From an uncultured Flavobacteriaceae bacterium (lineage in GTDB: Bacteria; Bacteroidota; Bacteroidia; Flavobacteriales; Flavobacteriaceae), in NCBI GenBank assembly GCA_947503005.1, contig CANNCA010000005.1:186001-250000 (forward strand): DNA of 64,000 nt, given 5' to 3'. Of this stretch, positions 8,787 to 17,069 are shown piece by piece. The position numbers were made by a program, and so were the translations under genes. How positions within the stretch are numbered: position 1 is the stretch's first letter; every line of letters starts with the position of its first letter. The notes beneath the pieces are model-generated. The model was not told the origin of the DNA. It saw only the letters and a list, made by a program, of their open reading frames with translations, and did not search any database.

Positions 8787-9833
8787 TTAATTCGATTTTT
8801 TCTTATACCTGGCCAAGAGCGATTCTGCTGCTGCAAACGGAGAAATCTGATTGTCCATGACTGAAACCATCATTTTTTCAAGCTCAGCTTTGATAGTTGG
8901 GTTTTCATAAAAGTCACGTTTTAATCTATCTTCTACAGTTTGCAGAAGCCAATATTTGTTTTGTTGTTTTCTTCGGGCGATGAAACTTCCTGTTTGACGG
9001 CTTTGTAGATTGTGGTCTTCGATCAGATTCCAAATAGCATTTACTCCTTCATTTTGCAAAGCGGAACACAATAGAACTTTTGGCACCCAACCATCTGCTT
9101 TTGGTGGGTATAAGTGCAAGGCTTGGTTGAAGTCTATCTTGGCGATTCTAGCTGCCTTTTGATTGTCTCCGTCTGCTTTATTTATCACAATGGCATCGGC
9201 CATTTCAATGATTCCTCTTTTTATTCCCTGTAGTTCATCACCTGCTCCTGGTAGTTTCAAAAGCAGAAAAAAGTCGACCATACTGTGTACCAAGGATTCA
9301 CTCTGACCAACACCAACGGTCTCAATCAGTATCACGTCATACCCTGCGGCTTCACAAAGTATGATGGCCTCGCGTGTTTTGCGCGTAACACCACCTAAAG
9401 AAGTACCGGAAGGAGAGGGTCGAACAAAGGCATTGGAATCTTTGACCAGTTCGGGCATTCGTGTTTTGTCCCCTAAGATGCTGCCTTTGGTTTCGGTACT
9501 TGTGGGGTCAATGGCCAGAACAGCGACTTTTTTATTTAGGGAGGTCAGCAGTTTACCCAATGCTTCTATAAAGGTACTTTTGCCAACCCCTGGAACCCCG
9601 GTAATACCGATTCTAATGCTTTCATTTTTGGAGGAAAGACATTTTTCAATAATGGTATTTGCGGTTTGTAGGTTTTCTTTGCGTGTACTTTCCACTAACG
9701 TAATGGCCTTGGCCAATGAAGCGGCATCCCCGCTCAAAATTCCTTGTATCAATTCATTAGTAGATGGTGATGTCTTCCTTTTTTCCTTTGTATTGGAAAT
9801 AGTTTTGGAGCCGCTATTTTTCTTTAAAGTCAA
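8787..9833 (-). CDS. meaB: MeaB/ArgK-type GTPase chaperone of methylmalonyl-CoA mutase
   Basis: A 348-residue G3E-family GTPase. The P-loop GVPGVGKST lies at about residues 79-87. IDPTSTETKGSILGDKTRM, VETVGVGQSE and VINKADGDN supply the switch and base-recognition motifs. MeaB loads adenosylcobalamin into methylmalonyl-CoA mutase and guards it against inactivation. The mutase genes are not in this window, but a PduO-type cobalamin adenosyltransferase lies at 44380-44955. The gene starts two bases after the DUF2911 gene and is followed 33 bases later by the GT2 gene, so co-transcription with unrelated neighbours is likely. Confidence 0.95.
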   Translation of the reverse strand: MTLKKNSGSKTISNTKEKRKTSPSTNELIQGILSGDAASLAKAITLVESTRKENLQTANTIIEKCLSSKNESIRIGITGVPGVGKSTFIEALGKLLTSLNKKVAVLAIDPTSTETKGSILGDKTRMPELVKDSNAFVRPSPSGTSLGGVTRKTREAIILCEAAGYDVILIETVGVGQSESLVHSMVDFFLLLKLPGAGDELQGIKRGIIEMADAIVINKADGDNQKAARIAKIDFNQALHLYPPKADGWVPKVLLCSALQNEGVNAIWNLIEDHNLQSRQTGSFIARRKQQNKYWLLQTVEDRLKRDFYENPTIKAELEKMMVSVMDNQISPFAAAESLLARYKKKSN

Positions 9834-9835
9834 AG

Positions 9836-10405
9836 CTATTTACTAATAGGAACTAAAACAATAGTTTCATCCCATGACAAGGCTAGGTGCAGCAAGCCTG
9901 TATCCTGAAAAGCGATGGTAAATTGCTCCTGAGTCCTTGCCAGTGATTTTGGTAGTATGTCGACCTGTACCACATCTTTTTCAGGATCCCGAGTAGTTTT
10001 TTTTCCTCCACTTAATAAAGTAACACCCCATTCAGGAACCTCTTCATTGAACATTACGGACCATTTCTCGACTCCGGGCTTCGTCCAAAGTGAATATGTG
10101 CCGGCGGGGAGTTCATTGTTCATAATTTTTATATCGGTTTTTGTAGTGAAGGTCGTAGGTTCATTTGCCCCTGTACGCCATACAACGTCATAAGGCACCA
10201 ATTCACCAAAAATCACACGCCCTTTTTTTGAAGGGCTGGAATAGGTTACGGATAAATCATAACCCTTTTCCGTATAGGCAGTAGTTTTTTCAGCGCTTAT
10301 TTTTTTGGTTTCTTTTTGTAGCATGGGCCACGCTACGAATTTGAATAGTAACCAAAGGCCAATAATCAGTAAGCCAACAATTTTTACCCACTTTGGAATT
10401 CTCAT
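9836..10405 (-). CDS. DUF2911 domain protein, membrane-anchored or secreted
   Basis: A 189-residue protein with an N-terminal hydrophobic segment (about residues 9-26) and a DUF2911 domain. The domain is recognised by SPSKKGRVIFGELVPYDVVWRTGANEPTTF, here in pieces SPSKKGRVIFGEL and VVWRTGANEPT, then LPAGTYSLWTKPG. The family is common and uncharacterised in Bacteroidota and predicted to be a periplasmic beta-sandwich. The stop lies two bases before meaB. The galM gene ends 74 bases upstream, so this may be an internal gene of a galM-to-flippase transcription unit. Confidence 0.88.
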   Translation of the reverse strand: MRIPKWVKIVGLLIIGLWLLFKFVAWPMLQKETKKISAEKTTAYTEKGYDLSVTYSSPSKKGRVIFGELVPYDVVWRTGANEPTTFTTKTDIKIMNNELPAGTYSLWTKPGVEKWSVMFNEEVPEWGVTLLSGGKKTTRDPEKDVVQVDILPKSLARTQEQFTIAFQDTGLLHLALSWDETIVLVPISK

Positions 10406-10479
10406 GATATGATTTTTAGTTTTTCACCACTAAGTTACTAAAATGCGAACTAGTCTTTCTCATTTCAAGAAGGATCAGG

Positions 10480-11385
10480 CTAGACAAGGTCGAAAGTGAA
10501 TTCGGAAATGTTCTGATACAACTCTCCAGGTCGTAACACGCTACTAGGAAAATTCTTATGGTTAGGTGCATCCGGATAATTTTGTGCCTCAAAACAAATT
10601 GCCGGAAATTCAAGGGGTGTATATACTACCATGGCCGGTTGGTTGGTTTTTACAGTCAAGGAAACTCCTGATTTTTCAGAAGAGAGTTTCGCTGCAAATT
10701 TGGAATTTGGGTCGATTACAAATGGTATATCAAGTCTAACACTATCAATTTCTTTTTCTTGCAAAAAATCAAAAGGAGTATCCGAAACAGTGACTATTTT
10801 CCCCGTCGGAAGTTTATCTGCCAAGGTTTCCACCATTTTTGAGCAGTTTAGTTGCAACCGATAATCATTGATTTTACTTGCATTATCCATCCGAAAGTAA
10901 GCGTGATTGGTCAAATTTACCACTGTTGTGCGATCGGTGGTGGCCTCGTAAGTGATGCACAAGGTGTTGTTGACTAATTTATAGGTGACCACCGCCCTTA
11001 AATTACCTGGGTAACCTTCCTCTAAATGGGTACTTAAATAAGAAAGTCTCATATAGGGTTCTCGACCATGAGTCACTTCTTCTATGGTCCAATCTCGCTT
11101 GTGAAAACCTTTTTTACCGCCATGCAAATGAATCCCTTTTTGCTCATAGAGTGGATAGGTCTCTCTGTCCAGTTCAAAACCTCCATTTGAAATTCGTCCT
11201 GCATATCTTCCTATTGAGGCACCTAAAGCTTTGTTATCGAAAGGGTAGTCGCTTGGAAATACTTTTCCGACAACCACATTGGTTGAATTCCCATCTTTGT
11301 CCTTAACTAATAGCTTCTGAATTAATGCACCATAATCAAGTACAATTAAGGTAATAAAAGGAGTAGAGATCGTAACTTGTTTCAC
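10480..11385 (-). CDS. galM: Aldose 1-epimerase (galactose mutarotase)
   Basis: A 301-residue galactose mutarotase-like protein interconverting alpha and beta anomers of hexoses. Visible motifs are ALGASIGRYAGRI, IHLHGGKKGFHKRDW, the histidine-bearing NLTNHAYFRM and the general-base region ICFEAQNYPDAPN with its Glu. At 301 residues it is somewhat shorter than the common 340-360, but both active-site regions are present. No signal peptide, so cytoplasmic. It is divergent from the ECF sigma factor across 107 bases. Confidence 0.92.
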   Translation of the reverse strand: MKQVTISTPFITLIVLDYGALIQKLLVKDKDGNSTNVVVGKVFPSDYPFDNKALGASIGRYAGRISNGGFELDRETYPLYEQKGIHLHGGKKGFHKRDWTIEEVTHGREPYMRLSYLSTHLEEGYPGNLRAVVTYKLVNNTLCITYEATTDRTTVVNLTNHAYFRMDNASKINDYRLQLNCSKMVETLADKLPTGKIVTVSDTPFDFLQEKEIDSVRLDIPFVIDPNSKFAAKLSSEKSGVSLTVKTNQPAMVVYTPLEFPAICFEAQNYPDAPNHKNFPSSVLRPGELYQNISEFTFDLV

Positions 11386-11492
11386 ATGAAAAGTTTAATT
11401 CGATATAAAATTAACCGTTTTTTGCAACATCGGTATATTTCCTTCGTCCTTAGAATAGAAAAACAATAACAACCACCAGCGAAACGGGCCAA

Positions 11493-12035
11493 ATGTTTCA
11501 AATTGATGTCATAGAAAAATGCAAAGCCAATAGTCGTAAAGCACAGTTGGCGCTTTATAAACAGTACTGTGATGGTATGTTTTGTGTGGCGATGCGGTTT
11601 TTGAAGAATGCGGATGACGCGGAAGATGTATTACAAGAGTCTTTCATCAAAGCCTTTCAAAAAATACATCAATTTAAGGGAGATGTCACATTTGGAGCTT
11701 GGCTAAAACGAATCGTAATCAATAAAAGTATCGACTTTTTAAAGTCGAAACAGCAAAAAATGGTGGAATTGGATGAAAGTTATATGCACTTGGAAACCGA
11801 TGATGATTGGACGATACAGGAGCATGTAACATTGGACGAGGTTAAACTGGCTATTGACCAATTGCCAGAAAAGTATAAATATGTAGTGATGATGTTTTTG
11901 GTTGAAGGATTTGACCACAACGAGATTTCACAAGTTTTGAATATTACTGGCTCGGCTTGTAGAACCCGATTGTTAAGAGGTAAAGCCCAGTTAAAAGAAC
12001 TTTTAAAAAATAAAGGATATGGCACAGGATCTTAG
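11493..12035 (+). CDS. ECF-type RNA polymerase sigma factor
   Basis: A 180-residue group 4 sigma factor. Region 2 is MRFLKNADDAEDVLQESFIKAF with the -10-binding helix. Region 4 is DQLPEKYKYVVMMFLVEGF followed by the helix-turn-helix HNEISQVLNITGSACRTRL. It directs core polymerase to a small, probably envelope-related regulon. The following gene overlaps it by 17 bases and encodes a single-span membrane protein in the position of an anti-sigma factor, so membrane-controlled activity is likely. The promoter it recognises cannot be read from the sequence. Confidence 0.94.
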   Translation: MFQIDVIEKCKANSRKAQLALYKQYCDGMFCVAMRFLKNADDAEDVLQESFIKAFQKIHQFKGDVTFGAWLKRIVINKSIDFLKSKQQKMVELDESYMHLETDDDWTIQEHVTLDEVKLAIDQLPEKYKYVVMMFLVEGFDHNEISQVLNITGSACRTRLLRGKAQLKELLKNKGYGTGS

Positions 12036-12606
12036 AAAACTATTCGAAGAACAGCGCAAAAAAGATAAGCCTTTGATGAAACAAGGTCATGAAGACCGGT
12101 TCTTAAAGCGCTTGGGAGAAGAAATGCCTGTAAAAAAGAAATCTTCCTATGGCTTTTTTAAGATAGCCGCGGCCGTACTGGTACTAGTCAGTTTGGGGTT
12201 GTTTATCTATCAAAAGTTTGGCAAAACTGATATTGATGCACCCAAGATCGTAGAAAAAGATTCTAACTTGAACCAACAGAAGGGTATCTCGCTGGGTGAT
12301 CTTTCACCCGATTTGAAGAAAGTAGAAACCTATTATGTGGCCAATATCAATCTCGAACTTTCAAAATTGGAAATTTCAGATGAAAACGAAGCTCTCATAG
12401 ATAGCTTTATGGAGCAATTGGATATGCTCAATACAGAATATAAGAATTTGAATGAGGAGTTGAATGAAATTGGCCCTAACGATCAGACCATTTCCGCACT
12501 TATTCAAAATTTACAATTGCGATTGCAATTATTACAGAAATTAAAAAAGAAGTTGAACGAATTAAAAACATCAAAAAATGAACAAGTCGAGACAAACATC
12601 ATTTAA
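12019..12606 (+). CDS. Single-span membrane protein, candidate anti-sigma factor
   Basis: A 195-residue protein. About 45 charged cytoplasmic residues (LRKLFEEQRKKDKPLMKQGHEDRFLKRL, given in parts LRKLFEEQRKKDKP and HEDRFLKRLGEEMP) precede one hydrophobic segment (FFKIAAAVLVLVSLGLFIY). A long predicted helical region follows (about residues 95-190), rich in Leu, Glu and Lys. No ZAS zinc motif (HxxxCxxC) is present, so the anti-sigma call rests on position and topology. Both ends overlap neighbours, 17 bases with the sigma gene and 29 with the next gene. That is the layout of a regulated sigma operon. Confidence 0.7.
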   Translation: MAQDLRKLFEEQRKKDKPLMKQGHEDRFLKRLGEEMPVKKKSSYGFFKIAAAVLVLVSLGLFIYQKFGKTDIDAPKIVEKDSNLNQQKGISLGDLSPDLKKVETYYVANINLELSKLEISDENEALIDSFMEQLDMLNTEYKNLNEELNEIGPNDQTISALIQNLQLRLQLLQKLKKKLNELKTSKNEQVETNII

Positions 12607-14029
12607 GACCCTAGTCACCATTCTATGCCTCATCAGCATGGGGTGGGCCTATGGGCAAAAAGAAACCAAAACCTATAATGAAACTTTTAGTGTTGGTAAA
12701 GATGCCGTATTGAACATCGATACGAGCCATGCCGATATCGAATTTGAAACTTGGGCCAAAAATGAGGTTGCCATAGAGGCAGTAATCGAAATTGCAGGAG
12801 CTACTGAAGAAGAGGCTAAACGGTATTTTGAAAAGGAAAGTTTTGAAATTCTTGGAAATAGCCAAAAAGTAGTGATTAAGACCAAAGGAAGTAACAAATG
12901 GCTTTTTGGTGACTCAACGACAGATTTACAAAATTTTAAATTTGAGATGCCGGAGCTGCCTAATATGGAGGGTTTTGAGATGGCCTTTGAAATAATGGAG
13001 CTTCCTGAAATTGCGGAGATGCCAGAATTGCCAGATGGGCTAGTTCCTCATTTTGATTATCATGCTTTCAAAGAAAATGGCGAAGCGTATATGAAAGAGT
13101 GGAAGAAAGAATTCGATAAGAGCTTTGGAAAAGAGTATCAAAAAAAGATGGAAGATTGGGGTAAGAAACTGGAAGAACGACAAAAGGAACGTGCTGAAAA
13201 ACGCGAAGAACATTTAAGAAAAATAGAGATACGGGCGGCGGAACGAGAAAAGCAAATGGAGGAAAGGGTGGAAGAACGTGTAAAACGAATAGAAGAAGCG
13301 CAAAAAAGAAGGGAAGAGAACGCGTCGCGAAAGAACGATCGAAATAGAAGTCTTTTCATTTCAAGGGATGATTCCGACGAGCCTAATATTTTCTACTTTT
13401 CTTCCGATGGTGAGAATAAAAACTATAAGGTGAAGAAGACCATAAAAATAAAGATGCCCAAAGGCTTGAAAATAAAAATGAATGTACGGCATGGCGAAGT
13501 TAAATTAGCTGATAATGTGTGGCACATGGATGCCCAACTTTCCCATTCTAGTTTGTGGGCTGCGAGCATAGATGGGGATAAGACGACAATTAAAACGTCT
13601 TATTCCCCTATAAATGTGGATCGTTGGTACCTCGGTAATTTACAGGCGAGTTATTCTGAAAACGTTAACTTAAATGAGGTGTTCGATATTAAACTGAATA
13701 CGACATCATCAAATGTGAATATTGATAAATTGATAAAAACAGCTTTTATAAATAATAATTTCGGGCAATTGACCATTGGTTCGGTAACAAAAGATTTTAC
13801 AAATCTAGATGTCACCTTACAAAACGCGGAGTTGGATTTCAATGTCCCCAATGTAGCTTTTGATATCTATGTAAACGGCACTTCTTCTACATTCACAAGT
13901 CCTGCAAATATCACTTTAGAGCGAACAAAGAACCATAACAATATAGTTCATAAGGGCTATCATATTAATAAAAATGGGGAGCGGTCAATAGTGATAAACT
14001 CAAAGTATAGTGAAGTAAAATTGCAATAA
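12578..14029 (+). CDS. Secreted DUF4097-like protein with long charged coiled coil
   Basis: A 483-residue exported protein with a signal peptide ending WAYGQ. The first part (about 28-110) and last part (about 285-483) look like a beta-helical adhesin-like DUF4097 domain (NIDTSHADIEFETW, VRHGEVKLADNV, KTSYSPINVD, INSKYSEVKLQ). They are separated by a highly charged Glu/Lys/Arg helix around residues 165-255 that should form a coiled coil. Such proteins often sit behind ECF sigma/anti-sigma pairs in this phylum and may be the envelope output or sensor. Function is unknown. The stop directly abuts the convergent CBM9 gene. Confidence 0.8.
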   Translation: MNKSRQTSFKTLVTILCLISMGWAYGQKETKTYNETFSVGKDAVLNIDTSHADIEFETWAKNEVAIEAVIEIAGATEEEAKRYFEKESFEILGNSQKVVIKTKGSNKWLFGDSTTDLQNFKFEMPELPNMEGFEMAFEIMELPEIAEMPELPDGLVPHFDYHAFKENGEAYMKEWKKEFDKSFGKEYQKKMEDWGKKLEERQKERAEKREEHLRKIEIRAAEREKQMEERVEERVKRIEEAQKRREENASRKNDRNRSLFISRDDSDEPNIFYFSSDGENKNYKVKKTIKIKMPKGLKIKMNVRHGEVKLADNVWHMDAQLSHSSLWAASIDGDKTTIKTSYSPINVDRWYLGNLQASYSENVNLNEVFDIKLNTTSSNVNIDKLIKTAFINNNFGQLTIGSVTKDFTNLDVTLQNAELDFNVPNVAFDIYVNGTSSTFTSPANITLERTKNHNNIVHKGYHINKNGERSIVINSKYSEVKLQ

Positions 14030-14767
14030 TCATTCCTTTAGTACCAATGTCCCAAAAACGTCCGCATTGATCCAAGCTACATTTTTATCTTCACCAGGAA
14101 CAAAAACCGAACCTATAAAATTTTCCCGTTCCGTACTTCCATCATTATCACAATAGGCTAAGGCAAAGCCAATTTTTTTGTCTTTTGAAAGAAAAACGCT
14201 TCCATTTTTTTTGCCTACCTCAAAGTCATTTTTAAATAATTTCACTTCAATTTCCCATGTGGTGAGTTTGTCCTCAGTGATTTTTGTTGTGGTAATGTTT
14301 TCATTGTACAACTTTGGCTCATTGCCCAAATCGAAATCTACCACGTTACCATCCAAGGCAATGTTATAGGCAAAGGCATTATGGTCGTATTGGTGCAACC
14401 CTCCTGAATTGTCTTCGTCTATGAAAAGTTGAACACTATCGTCATTCCACCAAAGTTTGAAGGGATCTTCATGTGAATCATATAGAACATCATCGATTAC
14501 TTCAAGTAACACATACAGTGCTTCTTCGTTCCACAGTAGTTTATACCGACCATTAAAATCTTCGTGGTCATAAGAAGTCCCTAACCAGTTTTGATCTAAA
14601 GGCAGCCATTTGGTCTTGTTCCACGAGTTTTCTAGGCCACGACCGTCAAGTGTTGGGCTTTCCAAAGTGTACTCGACCTCGATTATTTGATGGTCTTCTT
14701 TTACCTTTTTAGATGGAGAACAGGAGAGTAGACCTAATATGAAAAATAGGCATAGCTGTTTTTGCAT
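14030..14767 (-). CDS. CBM9-like sugar-binding lipoprotein
   Basis: A 245-residue lipoprotein (FILGLLSCSPSKK, cleavage before Cys16). It has a carbohydrate-binding family 9-like beta-sandwich. Visible pieces are TLDGRGLENSWNKTKWLPL, YKLLWNEEALYVLLEVIDDV, WWNDDSVQLFID and the C-terminal IGFALAYCDNDG. The domain usually binds reducing ends of sugars and occurs alone or fused to hydrolases. Here no catalytic domain is attached. The next gene upstream is a Tat-exported Gfo/Idh/MocA oxidoreductase, and an extracellular carbohydrate role for both is plausible but inferred. Confidence 0.85.
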   Translation of the reverse strand: MQKQLCLFFILGLLSCSPSKKVKEDHQIIEVEYTLESPTLDGRGLENSWNKTKWLPLDQNWLGTSYDHEDFNGRYKLLWNEEALYVLLEVIDDVLYDSHEDPFKLWWNDDSVQLFIDEDNSGGLHQYDHNAFAYNIALDGNVVDFDLGNEPKLYNENITTTKITEDKLTTWEIEVKLFKNDFEVGKKNGSVFLSKDKKIGFALAYCDNDGSTERENFIGSVFVPGEDKNVAWINADVFGTLVLKE

Positions 14768-14886
14768 AAGTAAAGATTTTGGGGAATCTATTACTTAAAG
14801 ATAGTAAATTCTTACAATTTTAGGTTCAAAAGCGAGAAGGTATTCGACGTAATCCTGTACTCAAATGTTTTATATCGACGAAAAAA

Positions 14887-16215
14887 CTACAATTTCGGCT
14901 CCCAGCCTTCGGTATATTCACGTTTCCAACCCCGCATTGCTTTCTCGTTATTCAAAATTTTGCCTGTTGCGGTATCCACGTTTAAGGTTTCGCCGGCATC
15001 TTGTGCCATATTGCCCAAATGGCATAACATCGTAGAAATACTGGCATCTTTAATTTCAGCTTGTAGCGAAATGTCTTTGCGAATACCGTCAAAAAAGTTT
15101 CCGACATGATTGACATCAAGCCCACCTTCGCCACGGGTATTGGTTGTAGCACTCGCTGCACCTTCTTTTTCTTCTTTTATTAGTTCTCCGCCAAGATCAA
15201 AAAGTTTGTAGAAATTACGGTCTAGCATGATGGTACCTTTGCTTCCATATATTGTGATGCCTCTACCGGGTTGATCGGGTTTGATTTTTCCTCGACTATG
15301 CCCCGTCCAGGTAATGAACTTATTGTCAGGATATTTGAACGTCACTTGTTGGTTATCAACAAATTCCCAATCATCATCATAAGCATATTTTCCTCCAAAG
15401 GAAGTGACACTTTCGGGTAGGTCAACTCCTAATGCCCAACGGCAAATGTCCACTTCATGGGTACCATTGTTATGCATTTCACCGGTACCCCAATTTCGGA
15501 ACCAATGCCAATTATAGGGATGAATATTGTCACGGTAATCTTCTCGAACGGCCGGGCCCTGCCAAAGCTCCCAATCCAGCGTTTTTGGTACATCAATTTT
15601 CTTACCTTTTCCTATAGAGCCTCTATTATTAGAGTAGTAGGCCTCCCCCTTATAAACATCTCCAATAATACCGCCTCTAATATCTTCAATCGCCTTTATC
15701 GAGGTCTTGGCTGACCGCTGTTGATTACCCATTTGAACCTTTTTGCCGTACTTCTTTTGCGCTTCCACCAATAGTATATTCTCATGTGGATTGTGACTGC
15801 AAGGCTTTTCAACGTAGACATGTTTGCCTGCCTGCATGGCCATGATAGCCATAGGTGCATGCCAATGTTCTGGTGTGGCGATAAAGACTGCATCTACATT
15901 TTTATCTTCCAATACTTTTCGAAAATCTTTTTCAACTTTTGGAACATAACCTATGTTTTCTTGGCACCATGCATTGTGCTCTTCCAAAATAACATCATCA
16001 ACATCACAACTGTATAATATTTTCGCGTTGACATCGGCATGTATGGCCTTTACGTGGGCTTTAGCTCGACTACGAACTCCGATTACGGCGCAATTTATCT
16101 GGTCATTGGCCCCTAGAATGTTGGCATACGATGAAGCTGGTAGAACAATTCCACCTAGTGTCATGGCTGCGGTTCCTGCTGTGGTTTTCTTGATGAAATT
16201 TCGTCTGGTTGTCAT
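14887..16215 (-). CDS. Tat-exported Gfo/Idh/MocA family oxidoreductase
   Basis: A 442-residue NAD(P)-dependent sugar or cyclitol oxidoreductase. It begins with a twin-arginine signal (TTRRNFIKKTTAG...SYA). The Rossmann domain follows (INCAVIGVRSRAKAHV) with the conserved EKP active-site motif in GKHVYVEKPCSHN. The C-terminal dimerisation domain includes WHWFRNWGTGEMHNNGTHEVD. Tat export of a folded cofactor-containing enzyme is typical for Bacteroidota members. Some family members act hydrolytically on glycosides, so oxidoreduction is not certain. A terminator lies just before this gene, so it probably has its own promoter. Confidence 0.93.
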   Translation of the reverse strand: MTTRRNFIKKTTAGTAAMTLGGIVLPASSYANILGANDQINCAVIGVRSRAKAHVKAIHADVNAKILYSCDVDDVILEEHNAWCQENIGYVPKVEKDFRKVLEDKNVDAVFIATPEHWHAPMAIMAMQAGKHVYVEKPCSHNPHENILLVEAQKKYGKKVQMGNQQRSAKTSIKAIEDIRGGIIGDVYKGEAYYSNNRGSIGKGKKIDVPKTLDWELWQGPAVREDYRDNIHPYNWHWFRNWGTGEMHNNGTHEVDICRWALGVDLPESVTSFGGKYAYDDDWEFVDNQQVTFKYPDNKFITWTGHSRGKIKPDQPGRGITIYGSKGTIMLDRNFYKLFDLGGELIKEEKEGAASATTNTRGEGGLDVNHVGNFFDGIRKDISLQAEIKDASISTMLCHLGNMAQDAGETLNVDTATGKILNNEKAMRGWKREYTEGWEPKL

Positions 16216-16255
16216 AATTGAAATGTTCTAAGTATTGAATGCTTCTAATTTACAC

Positions 16256-16284
16256 AAAAAAAAACGACCTTGTAGCGGTCGTTT
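16256..16284 (-). terminator. Rho-independent terminator after msrA
   Basis: On the minus strand an inverted repeat AAACGACC / GGTCGTTT with a seven-base loop is followed by a run of nine T. It lies 31 bases after the msrA stop and before the Gfo/Idh/MocA gene. Confidence 0.85.
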
Positions 16285-16314
16285 CGTTATATGATAATTT
16301 GAATGGATAGATAG

Positions 16315-17004
16315 TTAATGTACATCTTCCTTTAAATAGTCACTGAAATTTGCCTTGAAACGGTTCAATCTTGGTATTGAAACATTGGTGATGTAAGAAT
16401 TGTTCGGATGTTTCTTCTCATAGTCTTGATGATAATCTTCAGCATCATAGAATTTGATGAGCTTGACAACCTCTGTGGTAATTGGTTCTCCGTCATAGAC
16501 ATTCTGATCTTTTAAAGCACCGATATAACTTTCAATTATTTTCTTTTCTTCTTCATTTTCATAAAATGCTATGGAACGGTATTGAGGCCCACGATCTGGT
16601 CCCTGTCGGTTGAGCGTAGTCGGGTCATGAGAACCAAAAAACACCTGTACCAAGGCCGTAAATGATATTACTTCTGGGTCGTAGTACACTTTGACCGCCT
16701 CGGCATGACTGGTAAGGCCACGGGCTACCTGCTCATAAGTGGGATTATTCTCTGTACCCCCGGCGTATCCTGAAACCACTTCAGGTATTCCTTTTACACT
16801 TTCAAAAATGGCCTCAACGCACCAAAAACAACCACTGGCAAAGTAGGCTGTTTCATATTTGCTTAAATCTTCTTGAGACAATTTAACCACTTGGGCTACC
16901 TCTTTTTGATTTTGAGGTTTGTCTTTTTGTGCTTTGTTATTTGATTGGCAGGCCGTTGAAAATACAACGGCCGTAACCAACAAAATGCTTTTGTAGATTT
17001 TCAT
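16315..17004 (-). CDS. msrA: Peptide-methionine (S)-S-oxide reductase, lipoprotein
   Basis: A 229-residue MsrA that reduces methionine-S-sulfoxide in proteins. The catalytic GCFWCVEAIF has the nucleophile Cys59 and a second Cys62. GYAGGTENNPTYEQV and FFGSHDPTTLNRQGPDRG are the usual substrate-pocket motifs. Unlike cytoplasmic MsrA it carries a lipoprotein signal (STACQSN, Cys19), so it should protect periplasmic or surface proteins. A Lys/Gln-rich linker of about 25 residues separates anchor from enzyme. An MsrB domain is not fused and no msrB gene is seen nearby. Confidence 0.95.
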   Translation of the reverse strand: MKIYKSILLVTAVVFSTACQSNNKAQKDKPQNQKEVAQVVKLSQEDLSKYETAYFASGCFWCVEAIFESVKGIPEVVSGYAGGTENNPTYEQVARGLTSHAEAVKVYYDPEVISFTALVQVFFGSHDPTTLNRQGPDRGPQYRSIAFYENEEEKKIIESYIGALKDQNVYDGEPITTEVVKLIKFYDAEDYHQDYEKKHPNNSYITNVSIPRLNRFKANFSDYLKEDVH

Positions 17005-17069
17005 TTTCTCTTTTTAGTTGTTGAAATTAACAACAACTTACTACAAGTAGGTTAAAAGAATCTTAATTT

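Noticed and set aside
12019-12606. Calling the membrane protein a ZAS-type anti-sigma factor
   Set aside because: No HxxxCxxC motif; the role rests only on position and topology.
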